This document shows positions 10,404-18,625 of a stretch of 60,915 bases of DNA, in pieces. Both the position numbers and the translations under genes were made by a program. Below the pieces are notes generated by a model. That model ran no database searches. It saw nothing but the letters and a program-made list of their open reading frames with translations, and was not told the origin of the DNA. The stretch is from Deltaproteobacteria bacterium (GTDB taxonomy: Bacteria > Myxococcota_A > Polyangia > Polyangiales > Polyangiaceae), in contig QJWJ01000044.1 in the NCBI GenBank assembly GCA_003235365.1, forward strand, positions 1-60,915. Reading direction: 5' to 3'. The number at the start of each line of letters is the position of its first letter. Position 1 is the stretch's first letter.

Positions 10404-10659
10404 GGAGCGGATCCCTAGCCCGAGCCGAGGGTTTCCGTCTAGCTTGACGTTTCACAGGATACGTGTGTGTCCGACCTCCGAACCTTCGATGAGAGAGCCG
10501 TTTTGGGGCACTTTACTGAGTCGAGCGACGTTCGCGCAGAGGTTTGATGCGCAGTGCCATTTGGGAGCGGCGGGAAGTTCAGATGGGGTGAGGTGGGCCA
10601 TGCGATACCCCGCGGGTTCGTGATAGGGTGATCTAATCCCGGAGGTCGGGGACCGGCAC

Positions 10660-12573
10660 ATGGCGCGGGTTTTGGTCATCGATGGAAGCGCGGAAGACCG
10701 CGATGTTTGTGCTTCTGCACTTGCGGAGGAGCACGAGGTCCAGACCGCCTTCGATACCCGCACCGGGCTCTTCCTGCTGACCGCTGAGAGTTGGGATGTG
10801 GTCATTCTCGATCCGACCCTGCGCGACGAGGGGCAGATTTCGATCGCTCGTTACGTGCAGGAGCTTCCCCAACGGCCCGAGCTGATCGTGGTGGCTCTGC
10901 CCGCGGACGTCGAACACGTGATGGACACGTTTCGAGCGGGGGCTTTCGAGCTGCTGACCAAGCCCATCGTCGATGCCGCCCTCCAGAAGGCGGTCGCCAA
11001 TGCTGCTCAGATGCGCAGTTTGCGCCTGGAACGCCGCAAGTTCGACGAGCGCAATCGCCGCCAGCGCCGCGAGCTCGAGGTGCTCGTACAGGAACGCACG
11101 CAGCAGCTCGAGCAAATCTTCGCGAACGTGCCGGGCATGCTCTACCGCGTCGTGGTGCACCCGGACGGACTACGGCTCTTTTCGTTCGTGAGCGCCAGTT
11201 GTCGCGAATTGTTGGGTGTCGCTCCGGAGCGCCTCAACGAGGACGCCGAAGTTTTCGATTCGTTGGTTCATCCCGACGATGCGGCCCGCTTCGAGCACAC
11301 GCGAAGCCTCGCCGAGCAAACCCGCACTCACCTACGCTTCGAGGGTCGCTTTCTGCTCCCGACGGGTCGTGTCCGTTGGTTGCAGTGCGTTGCGAATCCG
11401 ACGGCGCTCACCGAAGGCTGTGTCGCGTGGGACGGCATCTTGATGGACATCACCGAACGGGTCGAGCTGCAGTCTCAGTTGCTGCTCGCCGACCGCTTGG
11501 CGACGGTCGGTACCATGGCTGCTTCTGTTGCGCATGAGGTGAACAATCCGTTGTTTTACATCAGCGCCAATCTCGAGGCGCTCAGCGATCAAGTTGGCAA
11601 TCTGGGTGTGGGGCAGCTACAGCCCTTGCTGCGCGAGGCGGCTGATGGGGTGTCGCGCATCGAAAACGCCATGCGCGATCTGCGGACCTTCGTCCGTTCA
11701 CCGGAAGAAGTCGTGCGCCCGGTGAGTGTTTCGAAAGTGCTGGATGCGAGTGTGCGTTTGGCGTCCAACGAGATCCGCCATCGTGCGCAGATGGAGCGCG
11801 AGTATCAGGGCGATGCCATGGTGCGCGCCGATGAGTCGAGCCTCGGTCAGCTATTTTTGAACCTGTTGATCATCGCGGCGCAGTCGATTCCAGAAGGCAA
11901 CGCTCACGCCAACAAACTGGTTTTGGCGATGTGGGTTCAGGGGCCCGAAGTGCACATCGAAATCACCGACACCAGCCCTGGGCTCCCCGTCGAGGATCTG
12001 GAGCGTGCGTTCGACCCACTGGCAGCTGCTTCCGACCGACTGCGCGCCGGCACGAGTTTGTACGTGTGCCACCGCATCGTGTCGTTTCTCGGCGGGCAAA
12101 TCAGCGCGACCAGCAGCCCCGACAGCGGAAACTACTTCCACGTTCGGCTCCCTGTTTGTGCCAAACCCAGTGACGACGTGCGCAAGCCAACCCTACGGCT
12201 CGTACAAGATCGCCCGGTGCGAGTGCTGGTCATCGACGACGAGGAGCTGGTCCTCAAAGCCTTCATGCGAACCCTCGAAGGCCACGAAGTACAGTGTGCG
12301 CGGTCTGGTCGGGAGGCAATCGAGATACTTCGCAGTGAGCCACCCTTCGACATCGTGCTGTGCGACGTCATGATGCCCGACATGAACGGGCAGGACGTCT
12401 ACAACGCTGCCAAAGAGGTCAGGCCGGGCACCCAAGAGCGGATCGTGTTCGTCACTGGCGGCGCGTTCACCAAAGACGCGAACAACTTTCTCAACTCGGT
12501 GGCCAACAAGTACATCGAAAAGCCGTTCACCAAAGCCAGCATTCGCGAATTGATTGCCGACTTGCGTCTGTAA
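10660..12573 (+). CDS. Hybrid histidine kinase REC-PAS-HisKA-HATPase-REC with eroded ATP site
   Basis: The 637-residue protein has no membrane helix and so is cytoplasmic. Domain order is receiver 1 (1-120), coiled coil (120-150), PAS (about 150-268), HisKA (275-345, H292 in ASVAHEVNNPL), HATPase-like (about 385-500) and receiver 2 (518-637). Receiver 2 looks intact (D526/D527, D569, T599, K621). Receiver 1 keeps D51 and K101, but the acidic pair is D8-G9 and the Thr position is A79. In the ATPase domain the second N-box Asn is Ile405, the G1 box reads DTSPG with Ser439 for Gly, and the G2 box reads GTSL. ATP binding is therefore suspect. A GGAGGT lies 15 nt before ATG. Confidence 0.93.
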   Translation: MARVLVIDGSAEDRDVCASALAEEHEVQTAFDTRTGLFLLTAESWDVVILDPTLRDEGQISIARYVQELPQRPELIVVALPADVEHVMDTFRAGAFELLTKPIVDAALQKAVANAAQMRSLRLERRKFDERNRRQRRELEVLVQERTQQLEQIFANVPGMLYRVVVHPDGLRLFSFVSASCRELLGVAPERLNEDAEVFDSLVHPDDAARFEHTRSLAEQTRTHLRFEGRFLLPTGRVRWLQCVANPTALTEGCVAWDGILMDITERVELQSQLLLADRLATVGTMAASVAHEVNNPLFYISANLEALSDQVGNLGVGQLQPLLREAADGVSRIENAMRDLRTFVRSPEEVVRPVSVSKVLDASVRLASNEIRHRAQMEREYQGDAMVRADESSLGQLFLNLLIIAAQSIPEGNAHANKLVLAMWVQGPEVHIEITDTSPGLPVEDLERAFDPLAAASDRLRAGTSLYVCHRIVSFLGGQISATSSPDSGNYFHVRLPVCAKPSDDVRKPTLRLVQDRPVRVLVIDDEELVLKAFMRTLEGHEVQCARSGREAIEILRSEPPFDIVLCDVMMPDMNGQDVYNAAKEVRPGTQERIVFVTGGAFTKDANNFLNSVANKYIEKPFTKASIRELIADLRL

Positions 12574-12675
12574 TCGGGTCGCTGGGGCCAAACAGCCGCG
12601 CTGGCGTTCTTGGTGCCTCGGCGGTTCATTCGATCAGCATCCACGCAGTTGATGCGCCGCGGGCGAAAACGAGTC

Positions 12676-12705
12676 GGCCCGGCCACGTCGTTGCGCAGCC
12701 GGGCC
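12676..12705 (-). terminator. Candidate terminator for the lipoprotein gene
   Basis: A perfect 8-bp stem, GGCCCGGC (12676-12683) with GCCGGGCC (12698-12705), closes a 14-nt loop. It lies between the convergent hybrid kinase and lipoprotein genes. Read on the minus strand it is followed by six nucleotides and then TTTT, a weak intrinsic-terminator pattern. Confidence 0.45.
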
Positions 12706-12729
12706 CCGGAGCGAGCCTCGTCGAGTGAA

Positions 12730-13944
12730 TCAGTCGTCGAGCTCGCACGCAGCGATGCCGTTGGTCGCGACGCAGTCCATCTTGGCCAGCACGTCCGGGT
12801 CGACGTCTTGAAGCGTCGGAATGCCGAGGTCTTCGAGGGTTTCACCAAATGGCGCGATGCACTCGCCTTCCTCCGCAACCATCTCGCCGTCGTCGCTCAC
12901 ACTCATGTAGGTGCGGTCGATGTCTTGATCCCAGCACTCCACGACCCCGACACTGTTGGTCAGGTCACCCCCGCTGACCAGCGCTTCGGCACGACCGATG
13001 CCTCGATTGAAGAACGCCGCGCGTAGGTTCAGGGTTTCGAGTTCGCCCTCGGCCGCGGTCTGGAAGCACGTCGCGGAATCGGCCTCGCACAGATTCGCGT
13101 CGAGTGACCAGTCGACGAATCCGAGATCGTTTCCGTCGTCACCGCGGAACTGCCCGAAGTAGTAGTCGAGGTCAGCCGGTTGCGCTTCGGGGTTGTCCTT
13201 CGAGACGAAGTTGCGGAACACGGCGACGTTGAACTTGAAACTGCCATCGTCGTTCTCGCCACGACCGGCGCCGTAGACCATCGCGAAACGCCCGTGGTCG
13301 CGGATGGCATCGGGGTCGTAGTCCGGGTCGTATTCTTGCTCGAAAGCGCGGTTGGCTTCGAAATCCCAGAGCGTCACTCCCACGCCGACCTTCTCGTCGT
13401 CGGGGTCCGGGGTCGCGCCGCCCCAGATCACGGGGCTGGCAGTGGCCAAATCTGCGCCGTCCATTCGCACGAAGGCGTAGCTGTAGTGGAAGTCTGCGTC
13501 TGCGGGGTTCTCGCGGATGTACACTAGTGCCTTTCCGTAGCCATCCTCGTTGTCCCACGGCCCCCAGACGAACTCCTTCTTCTGCGAGTCGTACAACGTC
13601 GGGGGGATCTTGGTGATGGCGCGCAACAACACGACGATCGCCTTCGCCGGCGTGTTGATGTCCCGCGCGCTCGCGAGCGCGAGGCCCGCCAGCTCCGCGT
13701 CGCCCATCATCGTCAGCGCGTTGGGTGATGCCTCGCTGCCCGGCACGACCGCGGTGACTTGGTCCGACTCGGGGAGCGCTGCGCGGTACTCCTCGAGCAA
13801 AGTCATGTCGTACCTCGCGCTCTCGGTCCCCTCCGTGTTGTTTTCCCCGTCCGCCTCTGCAGGGTCCGCGGCGCCGCCACAGGCGACCAGCGCCGTGGTG
13901 GTGAGGAGGATGGCCAGCGGCTGCAGAGTATTGTTGATTCGCAT
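12730..13944 (-). CDS. Lipoprotein of unknown function
   Basis: The 404-residue protein has signal peptide MRINNTLQPLAILLTTTAL and lipobox LVAC (Cys22). A short acidic linker leads into one globular domain of about 350 residues rich in Asp/Glu and aromatic residues, with no repeat or enzyme signature that could be named. Segments such as FVWGPWDNEDGYGKALVYIREN and the six to seven scattered cysteines near the C-terminus suggest a beta-rich, disulfide-containing secreted domain. It is monocistronic by layout: 234 bp separate it from the HTTM gene upstream, with inverted repeats in between. Family unknown. Confidence 0.75.
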   Translation of the reverse strand: MRINNTLQPLAILLTTTALVACGGAADPAEADGENNTEGTESARYDMTLLEEYRAALPESDQVTAVVPGSEASPNALTMMGDAELAGLALASARDINTPAKAIVVLLRAITKIPPTLYDSQKKEFVWGPWDNEDGYGKALVYIRENPADADFHYSYAFVRMDGADLATASPVIWGGATPDPDDEKVGVGVTLWDFEANRAFEQEYDPDYDPDAIRDHGRFAMVYGAGRGENDDGSFKFNVAVFRNFVSKDNPEAQPADLDYYFGQFRGDDGNDLGFVDWSLDANLCEADSATCFQTAAEGELETLNLRAAFFNRGIGRAEALVSGGDLTNSVGVVECWDQDIDRTYMSVSDDGEMVAEEGECIAPFGETLEDLGIPTLQDVDPDVLAKMDCVATNGIAACELDD

Positions 13945-14074
13945 CGAAGTTCCTTTTCGTGTGTGAGGGTTCGACCACCGTCAATGCAGGGCTCGTGCCG
14001 ACCACGCTTCAGCTCGGTTGGCGCGGCTTTTCCCGCGGTCACTGCGGACGTCGTCCCTGCCGTGTTGATCGTAG

Positions 14075-14115
14075 CCAACAGTTGCGACCGCGCCGCTGTT
14101 GGTCGTCGCCAACAG
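14075..14115. repeat. Three alternating CCAACAG/CTGTTGG half-sites
   Basis: CCAACAG at 14075-14081, CTGTTGG at 14096-14102 and CCAACAG at 14109-14115 can pair as a perfect 7-bp hairpin with a 6-nt loop (14096-14115) or a 14-nt loop (14075-14102). They lie between the HTTM operon end (14179) and the lipoprotein start (13944). A terminator without a T-tract or an operator for the lipoprotein gene are both possible. Confidence 0.4.
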
Positions 14116-14178
14116 CCAGTTTTGCGGGATCCTGTCGGTGTCGGGGCGACTGCCCTACCCGATGTCGGAGTCGTTCCG

Positions 14179-15141
14179 TCACGCGTGTGAGGCGAACGCG
14201 AGACGCAAGCGCGCCGCACCTCGTCTCAGTTCGCCGCCGCTCCACAGCGCCACGTAGTACGCCAGCGAGATCCAAGAGAACGGACCGACATTCAATAGCG
14301 CCAGGATTCCGACGTGTAACGCCACCCCGACGACGGCCCAGGCGATGCGCAAGTCGAACCGGGTGAGCCAGCGACGCACACGCCCCGAGCCCCGTGTCGC
14401 GCGGAAGTACAGCACGAGCAACATCACGATCGAGGCTTGTTCCCAATGCCAGGTAACGGCTGTGCCGACGCGCAAGAGCGGGGTCACTACGGGAACCCAC
14501 TCCGAGTCGAATCGGGTCCACGTCGGGTCGATGAGCACGTAGTGCAGCGCCGTGTAGCCGCCCATTGGCGTCCAAGAGGGGCCGATTTTTTGGAAGCCCG
14601 TGGCGCAGTACATCACCAGCAGTTGGGCTGCCAGGAGGTATCGCGGCCAGGCCGTCACCCGGCGCGTGCTCGACCACTTCCCACTGCGACGCCAGCAGTC
14701 GACGGACAAGGTGCTGTTGCAGTCGCTGAAGCACAGCACCACGACACCGATTGCGATCAAGCTGTCGTAACCGCCGCTCGCGTCGCCGTTCAGGCCGGTG
14801 AGCGCCACGTAGCATTGTTGGGCGACGAGCAGCGGCCAGCGCCCGCCGAGACCCGCGGTCATCAACGCGAACCCACCCGTAGCGCCGGTCCATACCGCCC
14901 AGAGTTCGTTCGGCGTCGGTGGGCCCGAGCTCAACAGCTTCCATAGCCAGTGAGTGCCTGAGCGGTGCACGAAACCCCCGTGTTGCTCCCCCGCCCACAA
15001 CACGTCGAGGAGCGATGCCGCAGCCACCGAACTCAGGCTGTACAAGCCGACCAAACCGATGAAGATGCGCAGCAGCGCCAGGCTCGTGCCGTCCTCGCGC
15101 CGCGAGCACAGCCTCATGAAGTTGCACCAGGCAGCGTTCAT
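14179..15141 (-). CDS. HTTM domain membrane protein (vitamin K-dependent gamma-carboxylase-related)
   Basis: This 320-residue polytopic protein has about six to eight hydrophobic helices. The N-terminus (ALLRIFIGLVGLYSL) and the central YCATGFQKIGPSWTPMGGYTAL stretch, an HTTM hallmark with a lysine in the membrane region, place it in the horizontally transferred transmembrane family that includes gamma-carboxylase membrane domains. The large soluble carboxylase part is absent. Start ATG 15141 overlaps the preceding gene's stop as ATGA, so the two are coupled. The substrate is unknown; vitamin K-type carboxylation should not be assumed for a stand-alone HTTM protein. Confidence 0.85.
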   Translation of the reverse strand: MNAAWCNFMRLCSRREDGTSLALLRIFIGLVGLYSLSSVAAASLLDVLWAGEQHGGFVHRSGTHWLWKLLSSGPPTPNELWAVWTGATGGFALMTAGLGGRWPLLVAQQCYVALTGLNGDASGGYDSLIAIGVVVLCFSDCNSTLSVDCWRRSGKWSSTRRVTAWPRYLLAAQLLVMYCATGFQKIGPSWTPMGGYTALHYVLIDPTWTRFDSEWVPVVTPLLRVGTAVTWHWEQASIVMLLVLYFRATRGSGRVRRWLTRFDLRIAWAVVGVALHVGILALLNVGPFSWISLAYYVALWSGGELRRGAARLRLAFASHA

Positions 15142-15842
15142 TCGCTTCCCTCCAGCGCGACGACACGCGTGTCGTCGAAATGCCCTTTGGCGATTGGCTC
15201 GTCACTGCCTGGGGCCTGCGTCGTCCACCGGTATAGCCGGACCCTCACTCGTCTTGCCGTGGGAAAATCCTCCCGCGCGCGCTCGCCAATCCAACGTACG
15301 AGGCGAGAATAGGAGCCGCGGCGGCCACCGCGGATGATTCGCCCGACGAGTTTTCTCATTCGGTTGTGGTCGAACTGCGAGCGATGCCAGGCGTGCTCGT
15401 CGGAGCGCGAAACGTACAACGGCTCCCACCCGGACCCGCGGTCCACGTCGATGTGCAGCCGACCCGGGTGTGTTTGCGGGTTCGAGAACATCGCCCAGCC
15501 TTGATCGATCCCGAGCTGTGCGTCGACGGGGCTCAGCCAAGCTTTGATGGGGCGACGCCACTGGAGGTACCACCGCGTCAGAGCCCACAGTCGGCTTTGC
15601 AATTGCCGACTGTCGACCGACAATCCCAAGTCGCGAAGCATCAACGCCCACTGCTCGAATTGCGCTTGATTGTGCTCGCTTTGCCAGACGGCGCGGTTGC
15701 CCAATCTGCCGGTCGCGGGCAGCAACATCAGTACGGTTACACTCAAGGCGGTCAGTAAGGCCGCGGCGCGTCCTCGCCGTCGCCAGACCACCGAGCGCTT
15801 GCGTCGGGGCAGCCGTCTGAGTTGAGGCGAGGGCGTGGTCAC
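15138..15842 (-). CDS. HTTM-coupled membrane-anchored protein
   Basis: The 234-residue protein reads from GTG 15842. It has a very basic N-terminus, one membrane helix at about 27-44 (AALLTALSVTVLMLLP) and a soluble remainder rich in Trp and Arg, including QGWAMFSNP and HIDVDRGSGWEPLYVSRSDEHAW. The last codon overlaps the HTTM start by 4 bp. Small partners of this kind commonly accompany stand-alone HTTM genes, so a two-protein membrane complex is a fair inference. The ribosome site for GTG 15842 is weak, and an internal GTG in the basic N-terminus is possible. Confidence 0.72.
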   Translation of the reverse strand: MTTPSPQLRRLPRRKRSVVWRRRGRAAALLTALSVTVLMLLPATGRLGNRAVWQSEHNQAQFEQWALMLRDLGLSVDSRQLQSRLWALTRWYLQWRRPIKAWLSPVDAQLGIDQGWAMFSNPQTHPGRLHIDVDRGSGWEPLYVSRSDEHAWHRSQFDHNRMRKLVGRIIRGGRRGSYSRLVRWIGERAREDFPTARRVRVRLYRWTTQAPGSDEPIAKGHFDDTRVVALEGSE

Positions 15843-15859
15843 GCGCGCAGCACACTAGT

Positions 15860-15886
15860 TGAGAGTTTGCGATTCGCGAACTCTCA
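15860..15886. repeat. 12-bp inverted repeat in the HTTM-operon promoter region
   Basis: GAGAGTTTGCG (15861-15871) and CGCGAACTCTC (15875-15885) pair over 11 positions with one G-U, plus a T-A at the outer edge, around the 3-nt spacer ATT. The element begins 18 nt upstream of the GTG start at 15842 and 59 bp below the end of the double-receiver gene. No T-tract follows, so an operator or mRNA leader hairpin is as likely as a terminator. Confidence 0.5.
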
Positions 15887-15944
15887 TTCGATGTGACGCA
15901 AAAAGGAAGCGGTCTGCGTCCCGCGCTCAGCCCTCAGCCGGCGC

Positions 15945-16802
15945 TCAGCGCCCGGCGATGGCGGCAAATTCTGGGGACCTGATCAGGCCCAACGATTTTC
16001 GGATCGCGCCCAGCAACTGGTCTGGATCCACTGGTTCGCTCAGGACCGTGCTGCGCGCCGAGAGTCTGAGCTTGTGTGCGGTGTCCTTGAAGCCGCCTGC
16101 GAAGATGAAACGCTCAGCCCAGCGTGGATTCACTTCCATCGCCCTGGCGAGCACGGCGTCGCCGTCGGGATCGGGCATCATCAGGTCGCAGACCACGACG
16201 TCGGGTGGCTCACTCGACAAGATCCATTTCAGGGCTTGGGAACCAGACAAGGCGAACTCGGCGTCCATGTTCTCGCGCTGAATCAACCGTCGATAGGACG
16301 ACAGGACCATCATGTCGTCGTCGACGAACAGGATTTGTGGTCGCGCCCACGCGGCGCGATAGCTCGTCGGTGTGGGGGACAGGGATGTCGGTTCGCGGGG
16401 AGCGCCGTTGCCGGTGTCTCTGGGACGAACGCTGAGCCAAGCGGTGACTTCTTTGACCAAGATCTTCGGATCTTTGGTCTTGCGGAGGTAGCCATCAGCG
16501 CCCGAATCCTGAACGCGTCGACGCAGCTCTGACTCACGCATGCTGGAATAGAGCACGACTCGCGTCCGCCGCTTCGGTGATGCCGCCATGAGCATCTTGA
16601 CCAACGTGTCGCCCTCGATACCGGGCAGGCCGACGTCCATGAGCAGCAAGTCTGGTTCGTCTTGGAGTGTCAGCGCGATGCAGCCGATTGCGCGTCCCCG
16701 CGTCACGACTCGGTATCCCTCTGGCTCGAGTGCACTGCGCGCTTGTTCGAGGACGATGGGATCATCGTCGACGACTACTACCGTTGCCTTCGGTCTTCGC
16801 AT
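15945..16802 (-). CDS. Double-receiver response regulator, second receiver degenerate
   Basis: The protein has 285 residues from ATG 16802, where the receiver fold begins immediately; an in-frame upstream start at 16907 adds only an unpromising 35-residue tail. Receiver 1 (about 5-125) has D12/D13, phospho-acceptor D56, S86/S87 and K108. Receiver 2 (about 154-272) has D161/D162 and D206, but the switch Thr/Ser position is A235 and the conserved Lys is replaced by E256 (VLSEPVD). No DNA-binding or enzymatic output domain follows, so it probably acts by protein-protein contact. It stands alone, with no adjacent kinase. Confidence 0.9.
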   Translation of the reverse strand: MRRPKATVVVVDDDPIVLEQARSALEPEGYRVVTRGRAIGCIALTLQDEPDLLLMDVGLPGIEGDTLVKMLMAASPKRRTRVVLYSSMRESELRRRVQDSGADGYLRKTKDPKILVKEVTAWLSVRPRDTGNGAPREPTSLSPTPTSYRAAWARPQILFVDDDMMVLSSYRRLIQRENMDAEFALSGSQALKWILSSEPPDVVVCDLMMPDPDGDAVLARAMEVNPRWAERFIFAGGFKDTAHKLRLSARSTVLSEPVDPDQLLGAIRKSLGLIRSPEFAAIAGR

Positions 16803-16952
16803 TACCCCTTGCTGCAATACGGCAGTGGGCGCGGCGCAATGAGCGCAGCCCGCCGCGACGGCGAGGGATCGATCTGAAACGGGTGGAGTGGCTGTTCGGC
16901 CCGTCACGCTCGGGTACGACCCGTCTCCGGTCGGGCCGTAGTGTTCGAAAGG

Positions 16953-17660
16953 TTACTGGCCGCGTTTGGGCAGGCGAATGACCTTGCCTCCCGGCGGCGG
17001 ATCGACTGGCGGAAGGGCGAACACGAGCCGTTCGATGGTCTCGGCGGCGTGCAGTAGCGCTCCGACCGCGACCGGTTCGGAAAGCGTCGCTTCGAAGGTG
17101 AGCGCCAGTACGTAGAGGCCACCGAACATCCTCGCCAAACACTCACTGTCGGAATCGAGGGTGAGCCGAACCACATGGCCGTGCGCCGCCTTCAACTCCT
17201 CGGCACGATCGGAGCGAAGCTCTTCGACCCAACGCTCGAGCTCCAGGTTCGCGCTGGAATTCGCGCCGTCTTCGAGCAGCGAAGCGCCCCAGATCATCGG
17301 CGAGCTCGTGTCGAAGACGGCGGCGCGTGCTGCGCCCGCGCGGGCGACCAGGGCGCTGAGTTCCGCATCCAGACGGGCGCGCGTCGAGCTGCCCTCGAAG
17401 GGGCGTCCGGTCGCTCGTGCCGCGCTGCGGTCGATCGTCCCGGCGAACCCTTCGGCGAGGCCAGTCAGCTTGTGCTCCAATTCCAGTCGCCCTCGGACGG
17501 GTCCGCTCATCACCGCGACGACACGCGCGTCACACCCTGGCACTTCGCACCACAGCAGATCTGGGTTGGTCGGCGGCTTGCCCCCCAGCTCGATTCGCGC
17601 GTCCTCCGCCCCGAGGTCCTTCTTGACCAACTCGAGGAACCGTTCAAGCCCCAGGTCCAT
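16953..17660 (-). CDS. Hypothetical protein, possible roadblock/GAF-like fold
   Basis: The 235-residue cytoplasmic protein starts at ATG 17660, giving a clean MDLGLERFLELVKKDLGAED N-terminus. It has mixed alpha/beta composition with two Cys in the N-terminal third (WCEVPGCD). A central AAVFDTSSPMIWGASLL strand-turn-strand resembles roadblock/LC7 or GAF-type small-domain proteins, but the match is only impressionistic. The C-terminal KVIRLPKRGQ is basic. It follows the methyltransferase gene in the same direction after 97 bp. No family can be assigned with confidence. Confidence 0.7.
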   Translation of the reverse strand: MDLGLERFLELVKKDLGAEDARIELGGKPPTNPDLLWCEVPGCDARVVAVMSGPVRGRLELEHKLTGLAEGFAGTIDRSAARATGRPFEGSSTRARLDAELSALVARAGAARAAVFDTSSPMIWGASLLEDGANSSANLELERWVEELRSDRAEELKAAHGHVVRLTLDSDSECLARMFGGLYVLALTFEATLSEPVAVGALLHAAETIERLVFALPPVDPPPGGKVIRLPKRGQ

Positions 17661-17757
17661 GGGGGCGACTCTACATCGTTTGCCACGACCTGTCGCCGAT
17701 TCGGTCGTCGAGAGTGACCCTACATGTGGGTTGGCAGCCGGCGCGCCGGTTGCGCGA

Positions 17758-18420
17758 TCAATCGACCGGACCCCACGCCAACCAATGCCGTTCCGAGACC
17801 TGCTCCACTTCAATCTGCGTCAGACCGTTCGTTTGCAATTGCTGTAGGACTTCGTTGGTCGTGTACGCGGCGCGCAACGAGTTTTCGAAGTCTCGCCGCA
17901 GCACGGCGGGTTCGCCTCGCGCGGCTTGGAGCAGGTGTTGTAGCTCGTCCTCGCCGTCAGGGCGCAACAGGTCCATCACCGCGATGCTGCCGCCCTTCGT
18001 CGTATGGCGTCCAATGGCGCGCCACAATACGGCGGGTTCTTGCAGGTGGTGCAGGAGACTGTTCGAGATGACCACGTCGAACGGACCACCACTCGGCTCT
18101 TGTTCGGGGAGTACGCACAGTTCGAGTCGCACCCGCCCTTGCAGTTCGGCCCGGGCGAGCCGGTGAGATCCTAAGGTTAACATCGCGGGAGAGCCGTCGA
18201 TGGCGACGATCCTCCAATTGGGGTAGGCGAGCGCAACTCGCTGAGTGACGTCACACGGACCGCAGCCGAGATCGAGCACGCTCGCCGTTTGGGGCAGGTG
18301 GGGCAGACGCTGTTGGAGCAGACTCACGAACGCCTGGTGCGCTTGGGCGAAGTCCGCCGACGAATACGCTTCGGCCTGGTCGGGATCGAGCATCAGTTCG
18401 GGTTCAGGGACGCGCCGCAT
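17758..18420 (-). CDS. Class I SAM-dependent methyltransferase
   Basis: About 220 residues from ATG 18420; an in-frame TTG at 18462 would extend it by 14. Motif I is VLDLGCGPCDVTQRVA, followed by the acidic end of strand 2 in IVAIDGSPAML, a motif III-like LELCVLPEQEP and motif IV FDVVISNSLLHHL. These give the Rossmann-type methyltransferase fold of the UbiE/methyltransferase-25 kind. The C-terminal part (about 160-220) probably forms the acceptor-binding lobe. The substrate cannot be told. The ribosome site is poor at both candidate starts. It is divergent from the EamA transporter gene. Confidence 0.9.
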   Translation of the reverse strand: MRRVPEPELMLDPDQAEAYSSADFAQAHQAFVSLLQQRLPHLPQTASVLDLGCGPCDVTQRVALAYPNWRIVAIDGSPAMLTLGSHRLARAELQGRVRLELCVLPEQEPSGGPFDVVISNSLLHHLQEPAVLWRAIGRHTTKGGSIAVMDLLRPDGEDELQHLLQAARGEPAVLRRDFENSLRAAYTTNEVLQQLQTNGLTQIEVEQVSERHWLAWGPVD

Positions 18421-18625
18421 GGGGCGAGTGTAACAGCCATCGCCAATGAACGGTTTGAACAACTGCCGCCCGGGGCGGCTGCGTCAGTGAGGTTCGGAGT
18501 GTGCGACTCCGGACACCGCACGAAGGCTGCGGCGCCCGGGTGTTCATGGCGCTCACGTCGTCACGGCGAGAGCGTCGATCAAGGTCCGAGACATTGTTGC
18601 TTGGTCGACCTGCCCTGCTGGTACA

